The notes: generated by a model not told the origin, from the letters alone. A DNA stretch of 64,000 nt from Dipetalonema caudispina (GCA_013365325.1 JABVXV010000053.1:62001-126000), one strand, 5' to 3'; positions 11,754 to 26,800 are shown, numbered from the stretch's first letter. Made by a program: numbers and translations.

Positions 11754-14700
11754 ATGAATACGTTATTTATTTGTTTATGTTCACTTTTTCAGTTTGTCGC
11801 TCTCACCAGTACATTCGGTTTGTTCAATTTTCAAATTTCAACTATACAAGCAAACGAAGATTTTCTCTACAGGAATAAATAAAGCAGACTTAGAAGCTTA
11901 AATTAGTATAAACAGAAACTTTTTAAGATATTTGAAATAATTTTTTATAGATTTTGTGAATTTTTATAAAAATATGTGTAGTCACTTCAGGATATATAAT
12001 CAGTAATTATGCATAATAATTACAGTATAGGTTTAGTTTTTCATGTTATATTAATGATTGGAAAGGATTATTGTACTTAAAAATCTCTGATAGCCAAAAT
12101 AAATGATTAGCTATTATTTGTTTATATTCCCATTCCTTTTAATTGTAAATGAATCTTAGGCGCACCAAAATTGGATCCAGAAAATGGTGGTGAAATATGG
12201 TTTCAAGTAAACCAGACTGGTGTTGCACGTGGTAAATTTATTCTTCCATGCTATGCTACTGGTAATCCAGAAACGTTAGTTTAAAATTTTGTTTAGTATA
12301 AAAACCTTCAGAAAATCTTGGATATTTGAAGACTGTTTAATTCGAAGAAATACTCTTTTATTTTTGACTACTTCAATACAAATACTCATTAAGGAACCAT
12401 TTAAGGCCTGTTCCACTTTATTTTTCGAAGATTAGGCGTAAACTGATTATGTCCAGACATAAATAAATGAAATCAGCCATATCTTCTGTCTTAAATAATT
12501 TCCTAATTTGAAGAGGAAAAGCATTTTCGTTGAACAATGGCTGCATTTCAAATTCATTCATTAGCTCATCAAAATTTATTCCGTTTGATAAAAATAAAAA
12601 ATAAAAACTGATAAAATTAGCAAATTGGGATAGGTTGTTTAAAATAAAATAGCTTTCCATAGCTTTCAGTTACACGTCAAAAGTGAAATTTGATCATTTA
12701 TGATGAAATTTTTTTTCAGATTAAACAAAAATAAAGATATCACTGATATATCCTTCTCAAACTTCTTGGATATTTTCTCTAGAACTTCATTGTTTTTCCA
12801 GGTATGAGTGGTTTAAGGATGGGAAAAGATTGAAAGTCGATAATGACCGGATTATGTGGGAAAAACAGTTCCAAAGCGGTACCATAATAATTAATGACCC
12901 TCGAGATGGCGATCAAGGTTACTATCAGTGCCACGCTTCCAATATCTTTGGTACTGCTGTCTCCAACAAACTTCATGTGCAAATTGGAGGTAATCTATTT
13001 GGTGGTACATTGCAGGTGATTTAAATATTTGAAGTACAAACTTCCTGTTGTTTTATTTCTGTTATAATTTCATGATAATGCACATAATTTTTATGCGTCC
13101 GGTGATTGAAAGAAGATAGAAATTTTAGCTATCGATTAAAATTGCTTCTTGAACTTCTAAAAGCCCATAAATTCAAAATTCCAACAAATTCAGTGCTTGG
13201 TCATTTTGCCCCCCGAGGTTTGCGTCGACTAATAGTGGACGAAGGGCGAAGTTTGAGTATTCGATGTGATATTCCTTACGGAATACCAAAACCATCTGTT
13301 TTCTGGCTCTATCGTGATGCACAACAAACAAATATCATTGAAACTATTCGACGTAAACATATCACTGTCGATACCGAAGGTCACTTCATTTTGCAACTTT
13401 ATTTTACTGTTGAAATTAAAGGTATATGTTATCAGCTATCAGCTTTTTTTGTTAAAGACTTGAATCTCTTCCAATAATTTATGAATTTTTTCGGAATTAT
13501 GTTATTTGTCTCATTTCTGCAGGTACCCTTCATTTCACAGCAGTTGAAAAACGTGATGGCCGGCAAAATTTAATTTATCAATGCGCAGCAACCTCTCCTG
13601 TATTGCGTGGAGAATATCGGGCGGGCAACGAATTTCAACTTATTGTCGATCCTGCTACAAGTATTTCTGATTTGTATATTTTAGATCGATAGTTTCAAAG
13701 TTTTCACTTATCTGAATATACTTTTAAATGCAGGCGCAAAAAGTCATTTTGTAGAAAGTAATGGAACGGCTATACACAAGCTATGGTTTAGCCCAGAAGA
13801 AGTATCTGTCAAAGTAGGAACCAAACTCAAACTGATGTGCATCTTCGGCGGAAGGTAAATTTCCTACAACTTTTAGCTTATTACTATCAGATCTCATTTT
13901 TTTTTTCTTTTTTTTTGACTAGAACTTGCTCTTAACATGTTTACAATAGAAATCGCTATTATTTCCACAAAATAATAAAACATTGTTAAATTCCAATGAA
14001 TTCAGGCCTTTACCGAACATAACGTGGAGTAAATTAAATGGCAAATTGCCGCTTACTCGATTAAAAGATTTTAAATCACAAGAAACTGATTACGGTAAAG
14101 CTCTGATCATCGAAAATGTTCGTTCGGAAGATGCCGGAATATACGAATGCCGATCACAGCATCTATTCCATCAGATGCATGTCACTATCAGTGGTAATTC
14201 TCTAAAATATCAGATCAGCACTTTAAAATTATTGAAATTTAATCATATCGAATAACTTGTTCACATAATTTTCAAAAATCTTGCTCATTAATCTAATAAT
14301 TGTAATGAAATAATTAAATACTTGTTTGGTCAGACATGGCTTCTTTTTTGTTAAATTTCCACTTAAATTTCGGTTTAAATCCAAAATTAATTCCAGAAGC
14401 CCCATTTTGGACAGACAAACCACCACAGGATATTAATGAACCAGAAGGAAGTGCCGCTGAAATTCATTGCGTAACATCGGGCACCCCAACACCAATCGTT
14501 CAATGGTTCATCAACGGCGTACCATTACACGGTTTGATTGATGTTTTAGTATATCTGAATTCAAAAGACTTGGCTATTCATAGACATTGTTGATCATTGA
14601 TGGATTGCTCCTATGTTTGGTGCTTGTCTCGAGATCCTATCATTAAGATAGATAGTCTGGAAAGATCTTGAAACTTCCCTATTTCTTCCCATTTATAGAA

Positions 14701-17700
14701 GCAATACAATCGAATTATCTGCCAATATTCCACACATTTATGATTTTGAGAGTGTTGTGCAATTTTAAATTTTTCATGCTTTCTAATTTAACTTGAATTT
14801 AATTTCAATTTTATGTTTAACCATCAGTTGTAATAGTTGCTATAGAGTTGGCAGACAACAATCGACGTATGATTTTAAATAATGGCCAGATTTTACGGAT
14901 TGTAAATCTGAATCATGATGTTGATACAGCTGTGTATCAGTGTAATGCGTCGAATCCGCTTGGATACGTATTTGGAAATGCTTTCGTGAATGTGCGCGGT
15001 AATGCAATTAAATCGTTAGCTTTGCAAAGTTTCTGATTAGCGGATATGATTCACATGAAACTATGTGCTTTTATACTCTGCCATTATCAGTTGAAAGGCT
15101 CTGAACAAGACAGACTGAAATTCTTCGGTTATTAAATTGACAAATATTCATTCAACTTAACTTAAATATTTATAAATCGTTGAGAAAAATTTATGAGATC
15201 CAAATTAGAATCAAATTTGAATTGGTTATAGCTTACGCTCCATATTTCAAAATGCCAAGTCGTCGTATCTGGAATGTGGTACGTAAATCAACAGTGGAGA
15301 TGTCATGCGATGTTGATGCAGCACCAGAAGCAACGGTCAAATGGGTGGACATTAATGACCATTCCATTGCTGTTGTTCTCGGAAAAATCCATGTTAGCTG
15401 TTTGTTTTATTATTTCTTGTGCAATACTCGGCAATATTATTCGTAGAAAGTGATAAAAAAGATTCTCATAAATGTATTGAACCTTGAAATCAATCAATAT
15501 TCTTGCCCACGGCTACGGTATCATTCATGAAAGTATACTTACATGTATATAATAATAATTCCGCCAATATTTCTGCCGTCATGGATAACCAAATAACCTG
15601 AAATTGCTAATCCATTTTAAATTAACTAATGCAAAAAAAATTTGAACTTTTCTTACAATTATTGAAATTTCTATTTCTTCGCAGATCTTTCCCAATCACA
15701 CATTACGCATATCGCAAGTGAATTCGGCTGACGAAGGTCTTTACTACTGCAATGTATCGAACAAGTATGGTATCAATCGAGCTGTCAATCGACTACAAGT
15801 TTTTAGTAATCTTCTTCCTAATTAGTTCAATTGCTAAATAACAGAAATCGAATGTTTTATTACATTTTTCCTTTTTAATTAGTATTTGATTTACTTTTTG
15901 GATATCAGGTCCAACACACTTTATTCGTGTACCAAGTCCAAAGAAATCAATTTTGGAAGCACACGAATCAGTAGAATATGTATGCGAAGCAGTTTGTGAT
16001 TCTCGACTTACGATTGAATATACCTGGACTCATAATGGAGTACCAATTAATGATTCCGTCCACTTTAAGTATGCTTCACTTTAATAAGTTTTTGAAGTGT
16101 TTGATCGATATTCATAATTTAGAAGCAGTTTATTTTTGAATCAATGACAACATTTTCTGTCCTCACTGGACTTTTATTTTTTAGTTATAGTTCCGGCCAT
16201 TCAGATTATAAGTTCTGAATGAAGTAGAATTCCAAAATACATTAAAATCAAAAATTTTCAGGTTGTTAAACAATTCTCTGTTAATCGTTGATGCTCGTGG
16301 ATTTCATTCAGGAACCATTGATTGCATTGCTCTTACAGATGTTGATGTCAAGATTTCAGGAATTGAATTAACTGTACTTGGTGCTGATTTGAATTCAACT
16401 TCCCTCATTTTCGTATATTTTTTTCAGAAATTTATTTTGGAAAGCGTTATTTTACTGGGAAAGAAAACGGTAGGATTGTCCAAAAAAAAAGTATTTATAT
16501 GTATGTATGAGAAGATTTTTCAAAAGCTCTCTTGAACGCTTAAAAATTATACTTACGTTTCATAACTTTTTCACTTGGAAATTTCTAGATGTACCTGATG
16601 CGCCAATAGTAACGGAAGTAAATTGCAACGAGCGAAGAGCGATACTACGATGGCGTCGACCAGATGATAATGGTGATCAAATCAAACAGTTTCTGGTTCA
16701 AATGCATACTGAATTTGAAGAAGTGTGTTTCATTTAAAATAAAATTCCATTTAGAATTTATTTTCTGAAGAAAACCACATTTTGAACTTCAGGGATTATG
16801 GCAAACTGTTATGGAGGAGAAAAATACTGCTACTGATTTTTACCAAGCGAATATTGTACTATCACCCTGGGTGAGAATTTAAAATTTCAACTTCTAGGTA
16901 AAATACAGTTAAAATTTATTACCACTCTCTTAAGTGATTATCTAAGCCATTTAGGCCAATTTCCCCTGCCTAATGAAAGGTCCGTTTAGCAAAATTTGTA
17001 AACAAAAAGTTGCATTTTAGGTGAATTATACATTTCGTGTAATAGCTCGAAATTCACATGGTGAAAGTGAGCCAGGCTTCAAAGAAGGGGTAGTATGTTC
17101 TACGAAAGCATACTATCCATATACTAATCCAAAGGATGTCCGAGCCGAAGGAAGTGAACCAAACAATATGATTATTGAATGGAAGCCTATGGATAAATAT
17201 GATTGGAATGGCCCAGGATTACAGTACATCGTCCGTTATAGGCTTAATGAACCAGGGGAAACTTGGACAGAAATACGAATTGAAGATCCTTTGGCTGTAA
17301 GTTATTTCTTGAATATTACTTCGTTTTAGTCAAGATGATTACAAAAGAATCACACATTTATTTGAAATTTTCAGAATCATACAGTTGTTCGAGAGCAGCC
17401 AACATTCCGAGAATATTTGATTCAAGTTGAATCTTTGAATAGTTTTGGTCGTGCAATTGTGAAACCAACAAGTGTCAAAGGATATTCGGGAGAAGATGGT
17501 AAATTTTTTTGAACTTAATTACGAAAGTAAAGAATATTTTCAAATCTTAAAATGACGTTATAAACGCTATTTCTTTACAGCACCACTGTTGTCGCCGACT
17601 GATTTTAGCGTTTCTGAATTCGTAAATTGTACTACTGTTCTTCTTGTATGGAAGCACGTGGATCGAGAATCCGTACGTGGTCATTTCAAGGGTTATCTGG

Positions 17701-20329
17701 TAAAGTTATACACTTTTTTTATCTCCTAAAGTGAATATGAACAAATTACATTTACTCATATAATTTCTTCATTTCATACTTTCTTCATCTTTTTTAGATC
17801 GACTACTGGGAAAATGAAAAGCCATTTGCAATAACAAATGTTGGGGTTGAAAAACATAAGAACGAGACGATTCTTTATGGTTTAAAGCCGATAACGAACT
17901 ATACTACACGTATTAGAACAGCAAACAGTCGGTATCTAAGTGAATCTCCATCAGCAATCAAATTTACAACTCCTGAAGGAAGTAAGGAATATGAAATTCT
18001 CGAGGAATGATCTCACTAAATCTAACAAACAACTAATATTTTATGTATTGCAGTCCCATCCAAAGTACATAATATGAGGGTACGAGCAGTTGGAGCAAGA
18101 AGCTTATATGTTACATGGGAACCACCACGACAACCAAATGGATACGTCCGAGGATATTTCATCACTTTTGAAAGTACGTTGTTCTTTCAAGCAATTAACT
18201 ATTTTCAATAATTTTCTTGAATCCTAGCATTCAATAATAGGGCTACATAGGCCCCATTGTCACGAATTATACCTGTCGTTTTACTTTTTGGTATTTTGCA
18301 AAGATGACAATTACTAAAAAAAACATTGAAGTGAATAAATTTTAAGATTCCTCAACAGGCGCAAAAGACGAAACATTTGTATTAAACCGACAACTATATT
18401 ATTTAAATGAGGATGGTGAGCCAGACACTGGCTATAAGGTTTCTGTTTGGGCAGAAACGAAGGGTGGTGAGGGACCAAAAGTTGTGCGACCAGTACGAAC
18501 TTGGCCACTTCGAGGTATTTCATCATTCATTTCATTAATGCAAAAATTTCGGGATTTCAGGCGATGGAAAAAAAATGGATATATTAAGATTGTTACCAAT
18601 AATTTATTTAAAAAAACTCTTAGTAACGAAAAGGAAGTATTCTTGCCATCGTCCTCAATATTTTGTTCCGTTAACTTTAAACACCTCCGTACCATACGAT
18701 CTGTGAAAATTACAAATAAGCGTTTCACCATAATTGTCACTAGAATGGTACTTCCGTGTTGAAACTGTTTTTTCTGAAATTTCCAATTTCTTCTTTCAAA
18801 AATGAAAGCAAGCCACCCACACTGCCGTTAATTTTTAAATATGTTTACAGAACCGGATATACCAAATTTTACCGTCGAAGCAATTTCTCCTACTACGGTT
18901 CGAGTTCAATGGTTACCTTCAAATGGTTCCGAATGGGCTATGCCAGGATCCACTTTTTTCGTTAATTATTCTATTGCCAGTAAGATTTCAACTTAAAAAA
19001 AAACTAAGCGAATTTTAAACTTGAGCTGTTTTTTGTAATTATTGTAATAACGGGGAATTCAATTATCATTCTTTAATGTTAACAAAATTCAGATAGTAAT
19101 GATTGGATAGAAAGTGAGCAAATAAGCTTGCCTCGAACTGAGGTACTATTAAGCGATCTAGAAGAAGACACACGATATAAAATGATTGGTGTCGCTAAGG
19201 AAGGTCAAAGGCAGCGAACATCCGAAGTAATCACAATGCGAAGCTTAAGTCGAGCTACGATCACTCACATATCTCATGGTATGGATGCTTTACATACCTA
19301 AGCAAACTAAAAGTGAAATGAGTGCTACAAAAGTGAGTAGTGCTGAAATACTCTACAAATTTTGAGAGTAATTTGATATTTAAAGATATACGTGTGCAAT
19401 ATGTACCGCGGGAAGGGAAGATGCAAGCTGATTTATGTTGATCAGATTATCCGGGACTTATAATTAGCTTGAATCTGTGCTGCAATATGGGCCGTTTCTT
19501 CACATTTTCTTATGAGTGAGCAGAAAAAGTGGACTTGAATATAACGGATCAACTCTGGCATGAAATCTGACCTGAAAGTCTCATCGATATTTGGGGGGCT
19601 GGTCATTCAATGTTTTTATGTCCGGATCCTATGGAAAATCCGCAACACAAATAAGAATCCACTCCACATGCTCAATTATGATTAATTACAACAGCTGTAT
19701 TTAATGTTTACAGAAAACTTGCAAAGTGCAGCTTGGTTTATCGCAGTATTGAGTGCAATAATGCTTGCGTTATTTACCGCAGCGGTAATGTGTTGTTGCG
19801 AAAGACAACGAAGTAATAAATATTCCGTTAAACAGAAAGAGTTAGAACGAGGCCAACACATTGATATCGAAGAGGACCAGTGAGTTGCTGAATTTTTTTC
19901 AAATAATTGGAAATTTAAAACTGCAAGATACTTTTGTATTCTACATTTGGAACTTCCCTCAAATTTGTCTATTTTCCATGGCTATCGATTCATTCCTGCT
20001 TTTTTACTATTTCTAGGAATTTCATGGAATACATATATGGATTCAAATGATTAACACATACTATCGATTGTTGCAAATGATGAAATTCCATGCAATCATA
20101 TTAAATCATATCTATTTCATATTATTTGTCCCTAATTTATACTGCCCTATTGGTTCAATTCACACGCAACTATATATATCCGTCCGTCTATTCACGTCAC
20201 TCTGTGCGTGTGTGTTCATTTTTATGTTGTCAATAGTGATGTTAATGTTTATTGACTTATCATTTGGTGCGGCGTGTCTTCTGTTGCAGATCAGACTGCA
20301 CACCGCACGTATCCGAACGGCCTTACTAA
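11754..20329 (+). CDS. lad-2: L1CAM-family cell adhesion receptor, LAD-2 type
   Basis: Type I neuronal membrane receptor for axon guidance and adhesion. Twenty-five exons join in phase (1183 aa): 11754-11808, 12160-12274, 12802-12989, 13194-13379, 13523-13660, 13734-13854, 14006-14193, 14397-14531, 14846-14998, 15232-15392, 15685-15805, 15909-16068, 16262-16380, 16589-16722, 16793-16870, 17021-17296, 17375-17498, 17581-17699, 17798-17981, 18054-18173, 18359-18514, 18851-18979, 19093-19278, 19714-19879, 20290-20329. Signal peptide MNTLFICLCSLFQFVALT; six Ig domains to about residue 613, with Cys and YxC motifs (GYYQCHASN, GLYYCNVSN); five FN3 domains with L1 hallmarks (EPNNMIIEWKP, SVRGHFKGYL); TM about 1121-1143; tail of about 40 residues. 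The tail has no FIGQY ankyrin motif, which separates LAD-2 from SAX-7. An alternative donor after 13421 would add 14 residues in frame to Ig2. Confidence 0.93.
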
Positions 20330-20803
20330 AGTAATGTCAAGCTTCAAATTATTTCATTCCACTAATTGTTGGAGAATGAAAGAGATACATTATAATTGTT
20401 TTAACCGAAATGGATTGGGCTAATCGATTTGTTCAACAAAACTGAACAGTGATCAAGCGGCAAATCTTCCGATCATTTCGATATTATTTAAAATCAAAAA
20501 AAAAAAAAAAAAAAAAAACTTAATAGCGCTTGAGGTTAACACTTTTCTGCGGCATTCCAAACTGGTCAATTATCATATTCTTTATCCCTCTAAGCAGTTA
20601 GGAATGCCCAAGCGTCGTTGTAGGTCACTCTTCTTTGAGGTAAGAACAACTTTGGACGGTCACTTCAGGTCTTCAAAGCTAGTTCTTTTCTGTCAAAGAA
20701 TTCATCACTGCCTTTCTATGTATGCCCTATCTAGATCATAGTTCTATTTTCGTTATAAATCTGTACATGAAATTATGATGATTCCGTCCTGAACAAGAAT
20801 CAT
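20330..20803. other. Convergent intergenic spacer between lad-2 and plexin
   Basis: Only 474 bp separate the two stop codons, so both 3'UTRs must fit here or overlap. It contains an A-run near 20497-20518. On the - strand an AATAAA overlaps the plexin stop itself; no other clear hexamer for plexin was seen in the spacer. Confidence 0.6.
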
Positions 20804-23800
20804 TTATTCAAACTGTACAGCAGCATAAATTTGATTCATATCAATCTCATTGTAACAAATTAAATATTTTAAACATTCAATTATTCCACGCGTTTCAGCA
20901 CATTGATTAGTGGAAAATTGTTTCAGCAAACTAACACCATTACTTTTGACCCATTCATACAAATCTTTCTGCAGTGCGCAATGTATTCTCCCAGCACAAA
21001 GATTCTAAAATGATGTGGCAATGACAATTATCATAAAAGGTCACCGAATAAATCTGAGAGGGAGAGTGATCTCTCAACACGTAGACTTGTTGAAAATAGC
21101 AAGTTAAAACTGAAGTGGACAAATATTTCGTGTATTTTAATTCTACTATATTCTAAATTCTAGTTTTGTCACACACACTTCTTACTCTCAACCGATACAA
21201 TCGACCCTCATGTATTGCAGGGATGAAAAAGAATTTGACCCTAAAACATTAATGAGGATCGATTGGACATCAGCAGACCTCAATGTTGAAATATATTGCG
21301 CATCCTGAAGTAACAATGCGTTCCATTTCATTTCCACGGTCATTTCGTTCAAAAAATTCTTCTAAAATATTTTGAAACAATGACTTACTTTTGTCGAAGT
21401 AGCGATATAACTATGAAAAGCTTCAGTAGATAATCGAGGAGAGGTGGCAACATTTCGAAAAAAGTCTGCTACTTGTATGCGATACCTTTCAATGTCTTTT
21501 GCGAACAAAAGTTTCGACGATGGACTTTCCTGAAATAATAACGGTTTTTGGAATGATTTTAGACAGTAATTTCATAGAAGAATTGTGTTGGCATTTTACC
21601 TTTCCAAATTTGTAGTCAGCATTACTGAAAGCATCGATCAATGTTTGTGCAATAACGGCTAATGAGCTATCCACTGCTGGTATTCGTTCAACATCTAGTA
21701 CGTAATCAATATTTGACAGAATGTTTACCCAGAATCGTAGGATCCAAAGATTTACTTTCCAGGATCGAACTGCCATTTCATCCATAAACTACGCATATGC
21801 AAATCCATTATATCAGTTAAAAGTGCTATAGATTCAGCTTAAAATTTAAGAATTAAAAGTTATAATTCACTACATATCTTCTACTTATTGTAGTCACTGA
21901 ATATTCGAGAAAAGTAAAACGGTATACATTATTTCTGATGGCAATTTCGTCGAAGGTATGAAATACGAATAACAAGAGTGGTGGACATTCAAAACCGTTC
22001 GCATATATTACGGATTCTAGGAAACCATCCACGAATTTTTGCACCATTCCTTTACTGCAAAATGCAATTTCCTTTTGTACTCAGTTCTCAATGTAACACA
22101 TTCCAATTTTTTCTACAGCACTATTATCGAGTATTTACTTAAAATTCATAATTTTGAGTAAATACTAGGTAATACTGTTGTAGAAAAAATTAGAATTGAA
22201 TTAGGTTTCATTTTATTATGAAATTAAAATTGAAAAATAAACCTTGTAAGTAATCGTGTAAGGAATATTTCCGGTATGGATGTGTTTGTAGTATCATCTT
22301 CCTTACCAACGCAATTTTCTGTTAAAAAAGATTGTTCCAGATGATAATATTTAGTTTGATGCATACTGCTCTTCGAATTCGATGCCTTATCAAAGTATTC
22401 TGAAAATGAATTTAAATTCCAATCAATAAAATTTAAGGTAAAAAAGTTGAATAAAATGCCCGAAAACAAAATTATTTACAAATTCAACAAAAATATGAAC
22501 AATTAGAAATCATCTCACACCCGATAATTTCATATCTCCCTAATTATGTGAAATATAAGCACATCCATAATTAACAATTTATTTTGTAAACTGAAAAATA
22601 ATGAAGTGAAACATTTATTATGAACCGGTAAGGAAATAAGAGTCCGAGCTCTTCATTGTTTTGTCATGATAACATTTTAAATTATTGGTAAATGCCTCTA
22701 AATTTATCCGCCAAACCTCGAATATTTATGGTGGAAACATACTTTGGTTGAAATTTATGTTAATTGGCTTCATTGCAAGTAACGTGTTTTCTTTTATATT
22801 GTAATCATCCAAACATTTCAGTTTTTTTATTTCACCTTCTTCTAATCCATCATCATCTGCCAGAATGATAGTACAATGCTCCGAACATTCCCATTCTTAA
22901 TTGATAAATTTATTTGAATTTTAATTTTTTTTAAAACCAAATCGTGAAAGCAAAAGACTAGAGAGTCGAATTTCTCAACAATCTTAATTGATTACCTAAT
23001 TGAAATTGATCCACACTCAATCGAGTGGAAAATGGTTCATTGGAATAAATAGTGTCCAGTAATTTTTTTTTAACTTGAGTAATCGTATCACAACTTAATG
23101 CTCGAAGAATAACCGGCGATTTCTTGGAACTGTCAAAAGGGATCACAAGCAACTGCTGCAAAATTGTTAATTATTGCCAGCAAATTAGCTCTACAAATTT
23201 TCAAAGAAATTTTACGAAGTCCAAATTGTTGTAGGGAAGACTTAGGAGTGACTAGTTGTGGACATTTAATTTCAACTAATTACTGCTGAAAACTGAGATA
23301 GCTGATTTCAACAACATTTTCTAGGAGTCACCAAGAATGTTCACCTATTCCGACAGTGGCGTAAATGTCTGTCATACAAATTGAGCATTATCATCTAGAA
23401 TATGTTCAAAATAGTCGTCTACAGTTTTCACGTTGGTACCATTTCCGTTATCTGCCGATCTTCTAGTGTTATTGGTCAACATGAGGACGACTTTCTCAAC
23501 TTGCTTAAGATGCACGGCTTGATAACGCTGGATTCATTAGGAATAACTAATTAAAAAAAAAAAAAAAAGAAAGAAACTCGAACTATGCTGATAACATCAA
23601 GTGGTCTTCGAAGAAGTTTTGATTCATTCAATGAATATCGTGCATCACCGGTTATAGCATCGACCGGACCACGTTCAATTTGACATTTCAATGCTTTATA
23701 CAATGAATACATGGATTGGCCTGGACCATCTTTCAAATACTCCAGAAAACATAAACTGAACCAAATCGTAAAAATTTGCTCTGCTAGAGAACCACTTTGA

Positions 23801-26800
23801 CGAAATATAATATGAGGCTCGCATTTCTGAAAACGATCAATTTAAATTAAGGCTCATTTTTGGAGTGGGAAAAGTGTCAGTGCAAATAAGTTGTAAATAT
23901 AATATAAATTATTGACTTAGTAGAAACTAATTTTTCGCATCCAAAACCTTTCGATTTTATGCTATGTTAACTTTAGTTAGAAACAGCAGTGGCTCGAACT
24001 CAGATATGATTCCACGTGAAACTGATATATTACGTAAATATAAAGAATTGATTATACACATATTTTTTCGTAGAGTGCTGTGTCCATCCTCAAAAACTCA
24101 TTACAGTTTGAATGAGTTATTAGGCTAATGAAATAAGTTAATTTTTCTTAGGTTTCAACAAGCTTAAGAAAATTAAAACTCCACGAAAAATTACTTTAAG
24201 AGACAGCAAGATATGATGATTCAATATCGCAAAAACAACTTCTGTACAATAGCGCATATCATCAAGTAGTGAGCCAACGACAAGCGATGACAAAGCACAT
24301 TTGTTCTCCAACGTATAGCACGCATCGCTGTCAACCATTTCAACAAGTTTCAACAGGAATTGGATATTTCTGAGAAGGTATTTGAATTCAGGCAATTTCG
24401 CCGACGTACCGTTAACACTCAGATAACTGAAAGTAAGTGTGTCAATTTAAATAACTGATTTTAATTTTATATTATAAATGAGTTCAAAATTCAACTACAG
24501 AGTGGAATTAAGAACGATGCCAACAATTGCGCATCATTATCCTTTCAGAGCGCTAATTTTCAAACACATGAAATCAAAACAAAACGAAAGAAACCTATCC
24601 AAAGATTGTTCATTGTGCAATAAATCACTACGTAAAGTTATATTTCTGAACAGAATTCGGATATAGAATTCAGCTTTATTATGAAATGGAATATTGTGAT
24701 TGTCGGTAGTCATTTTCAAATCAGCCACACCGGTTTGCAGCTCCGCAAAAGCCTATAAAGAAAAGCGAAATATTTCTTTTCTTTTCTGGATAACTCAATT
24801 TATCCTAATCAATGGAGATAATGTAATTCACCTGTTTACATTCATTACGTACACTAAATTCAAGTTCTTCCATTTTCATTTGTATTCTTTTGTATTCTCG
24901 CTTGCGTTGATTTTTACTTCTGTACAGAACATAGAATAAAAATCCAATAATAAATAAACAAGCAGTTGCAAACAACAATGCAACTAAACGCATCATTGAA
25001 ACCCTGAAATGAGGTGGTTTTGGGAAAACTTTTAAACTACGATCAAAACCGAATCTAATTTGCGAAATGTTTATAAAAGCATCAAAAATTTCTCATCATT
25101 AAACAAGACAGTATATAAAATGAACTTCGTTCAACTGACAGTTAATTTCCTTACCGAAATGAAACCTCATATTCCACAAAACCAAGTTCGCATCGGATGG
25201 TACCCAAAATAACGACGACTAATGGACGACCTCCATCAACAACATTTCCCTTTTCATCCGTCGCTTCTGGCTCAATTTGTGGAGCTCGACAGAATAATTG
25301 CTCTGCTTCGAGTAGCACAACTATGCATTGCGATGTGCCGATGAAAATCTTGAATGAAAAGTTTTGCATAAAATTCAACATAATTTGGTCATCCGTAGGA
25401 AATACTAAAATAACGACTGTTTGAAAAGATGTTTAATCCTAAAATTAGTCATTGAAGACATTAAAGTTCTGATCAATTTGAAAAACCTGATATTCTTCAG
25501 CAGTAGCTGCAAGAGACAACCGATTTCCTTTCAGTAGTAATAGTTGTTCTGGCTTGTGGATGCGAACATTTTTGAATAGAACAAATTGTGGATCGGATAC
25601 AACAGATAACTGTATTCGTCCACCAAAATCTCGAACAGATTGTACACCATCCATTGCAAATGCCACTGGCAAACGTGTTAACATAGAAGATAATATATTG
25701 GATGGTAGGAATATCCGTGGACTGATACATCTCATTAGCGTTGAATTATGCACATGACAATCACTTAATTCTGATACTGCTCCTTCTTCCGAATTCGTGC
25801 TTTTAACAAACATTTTGGCATTCAGTACCGAATTCAGATTTTCACCCTTCAATTTGAATAACGAAGTTTTAAAGCTTTTTATTCCGGATGAAAACATTCA
25901 CTATCAATGGATGAACGGATCCAACATTGCATAGAATTTCTATGAATACCTATCCTATCGATTCGAATGCTCTAAAGTGACTTTATCATTGGGATTCAAA
26001 TAGAACTTGTCACAAATTTAGAATCTTTTAGGTTGAAGAATAATTCAGGACATACCAAAACTTCAATCACTCTTCCACCACTTTGGAATGTTTCTTCCGG
26101 ATGGATTCTTTTAACGATTGGATCATTCCGGTACTCAAATATTCTATGAAGAATTTTGATACTTCGATCGATAGTGATCTGGATTGTTCGATAAACTCCT
26201 GCCTTGTCACTTTGGCTTGTTAAGCATGTGATTGATGAGGGTAATATACTCTCAAAAAAATCATTTCAATTATATGTATACTTTACCTCTTTGCTGGAAA
26301 ATACTTACCCAGACTTTATTGTGTGCTTTATTGATAAAAGTTCCTTCTTAAAATTATGGAAAGAGCGCTCAGAAAGACAAAAAAAGTTTCATGGAGATTT
26401 TTCAATTCTTCTACAAGAATTGCCAACAATTTAAGTAATCCTTGTTTTTCCCTATTTTCATTCACTTAGGTTATACTCATTCCTTAGTATGAATGGCATA
26501 ATTAACTAGTTATTCTAACAATTATTCATATAAGTGATTCAAAAAAGCTTCATATGGAATTCATACGAAGAGGTAGTTTTATCTTTTTGAAATTCAACAG
26601 AGTTAAGTTTTCTTTATCAAAGAGCCATTTTCTTTAACCGATGTTTTAATGATACTGATTTCATCCCTTATATTTCCTTTGATTTTGTGTCAGTATAAGA
26701 ATTGATTGTCCCTACTATACAAATAAAAGGATTTACATTGGATCGAATGTTTATAAAATTCTATTGATTTCGTAACTTCAACTTGGAGAAGAGATATATC

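Noticed and set aside
20047..20334. 95-codon + strand frame overlapping the last lad-2 exon
   Set aside because: The peptide is Phe/Leu/Ile-rich as expected for random AT-rich DNA, and the true lad-2 exon 20290-20329 uses another frame; the frame is an intron shadow.
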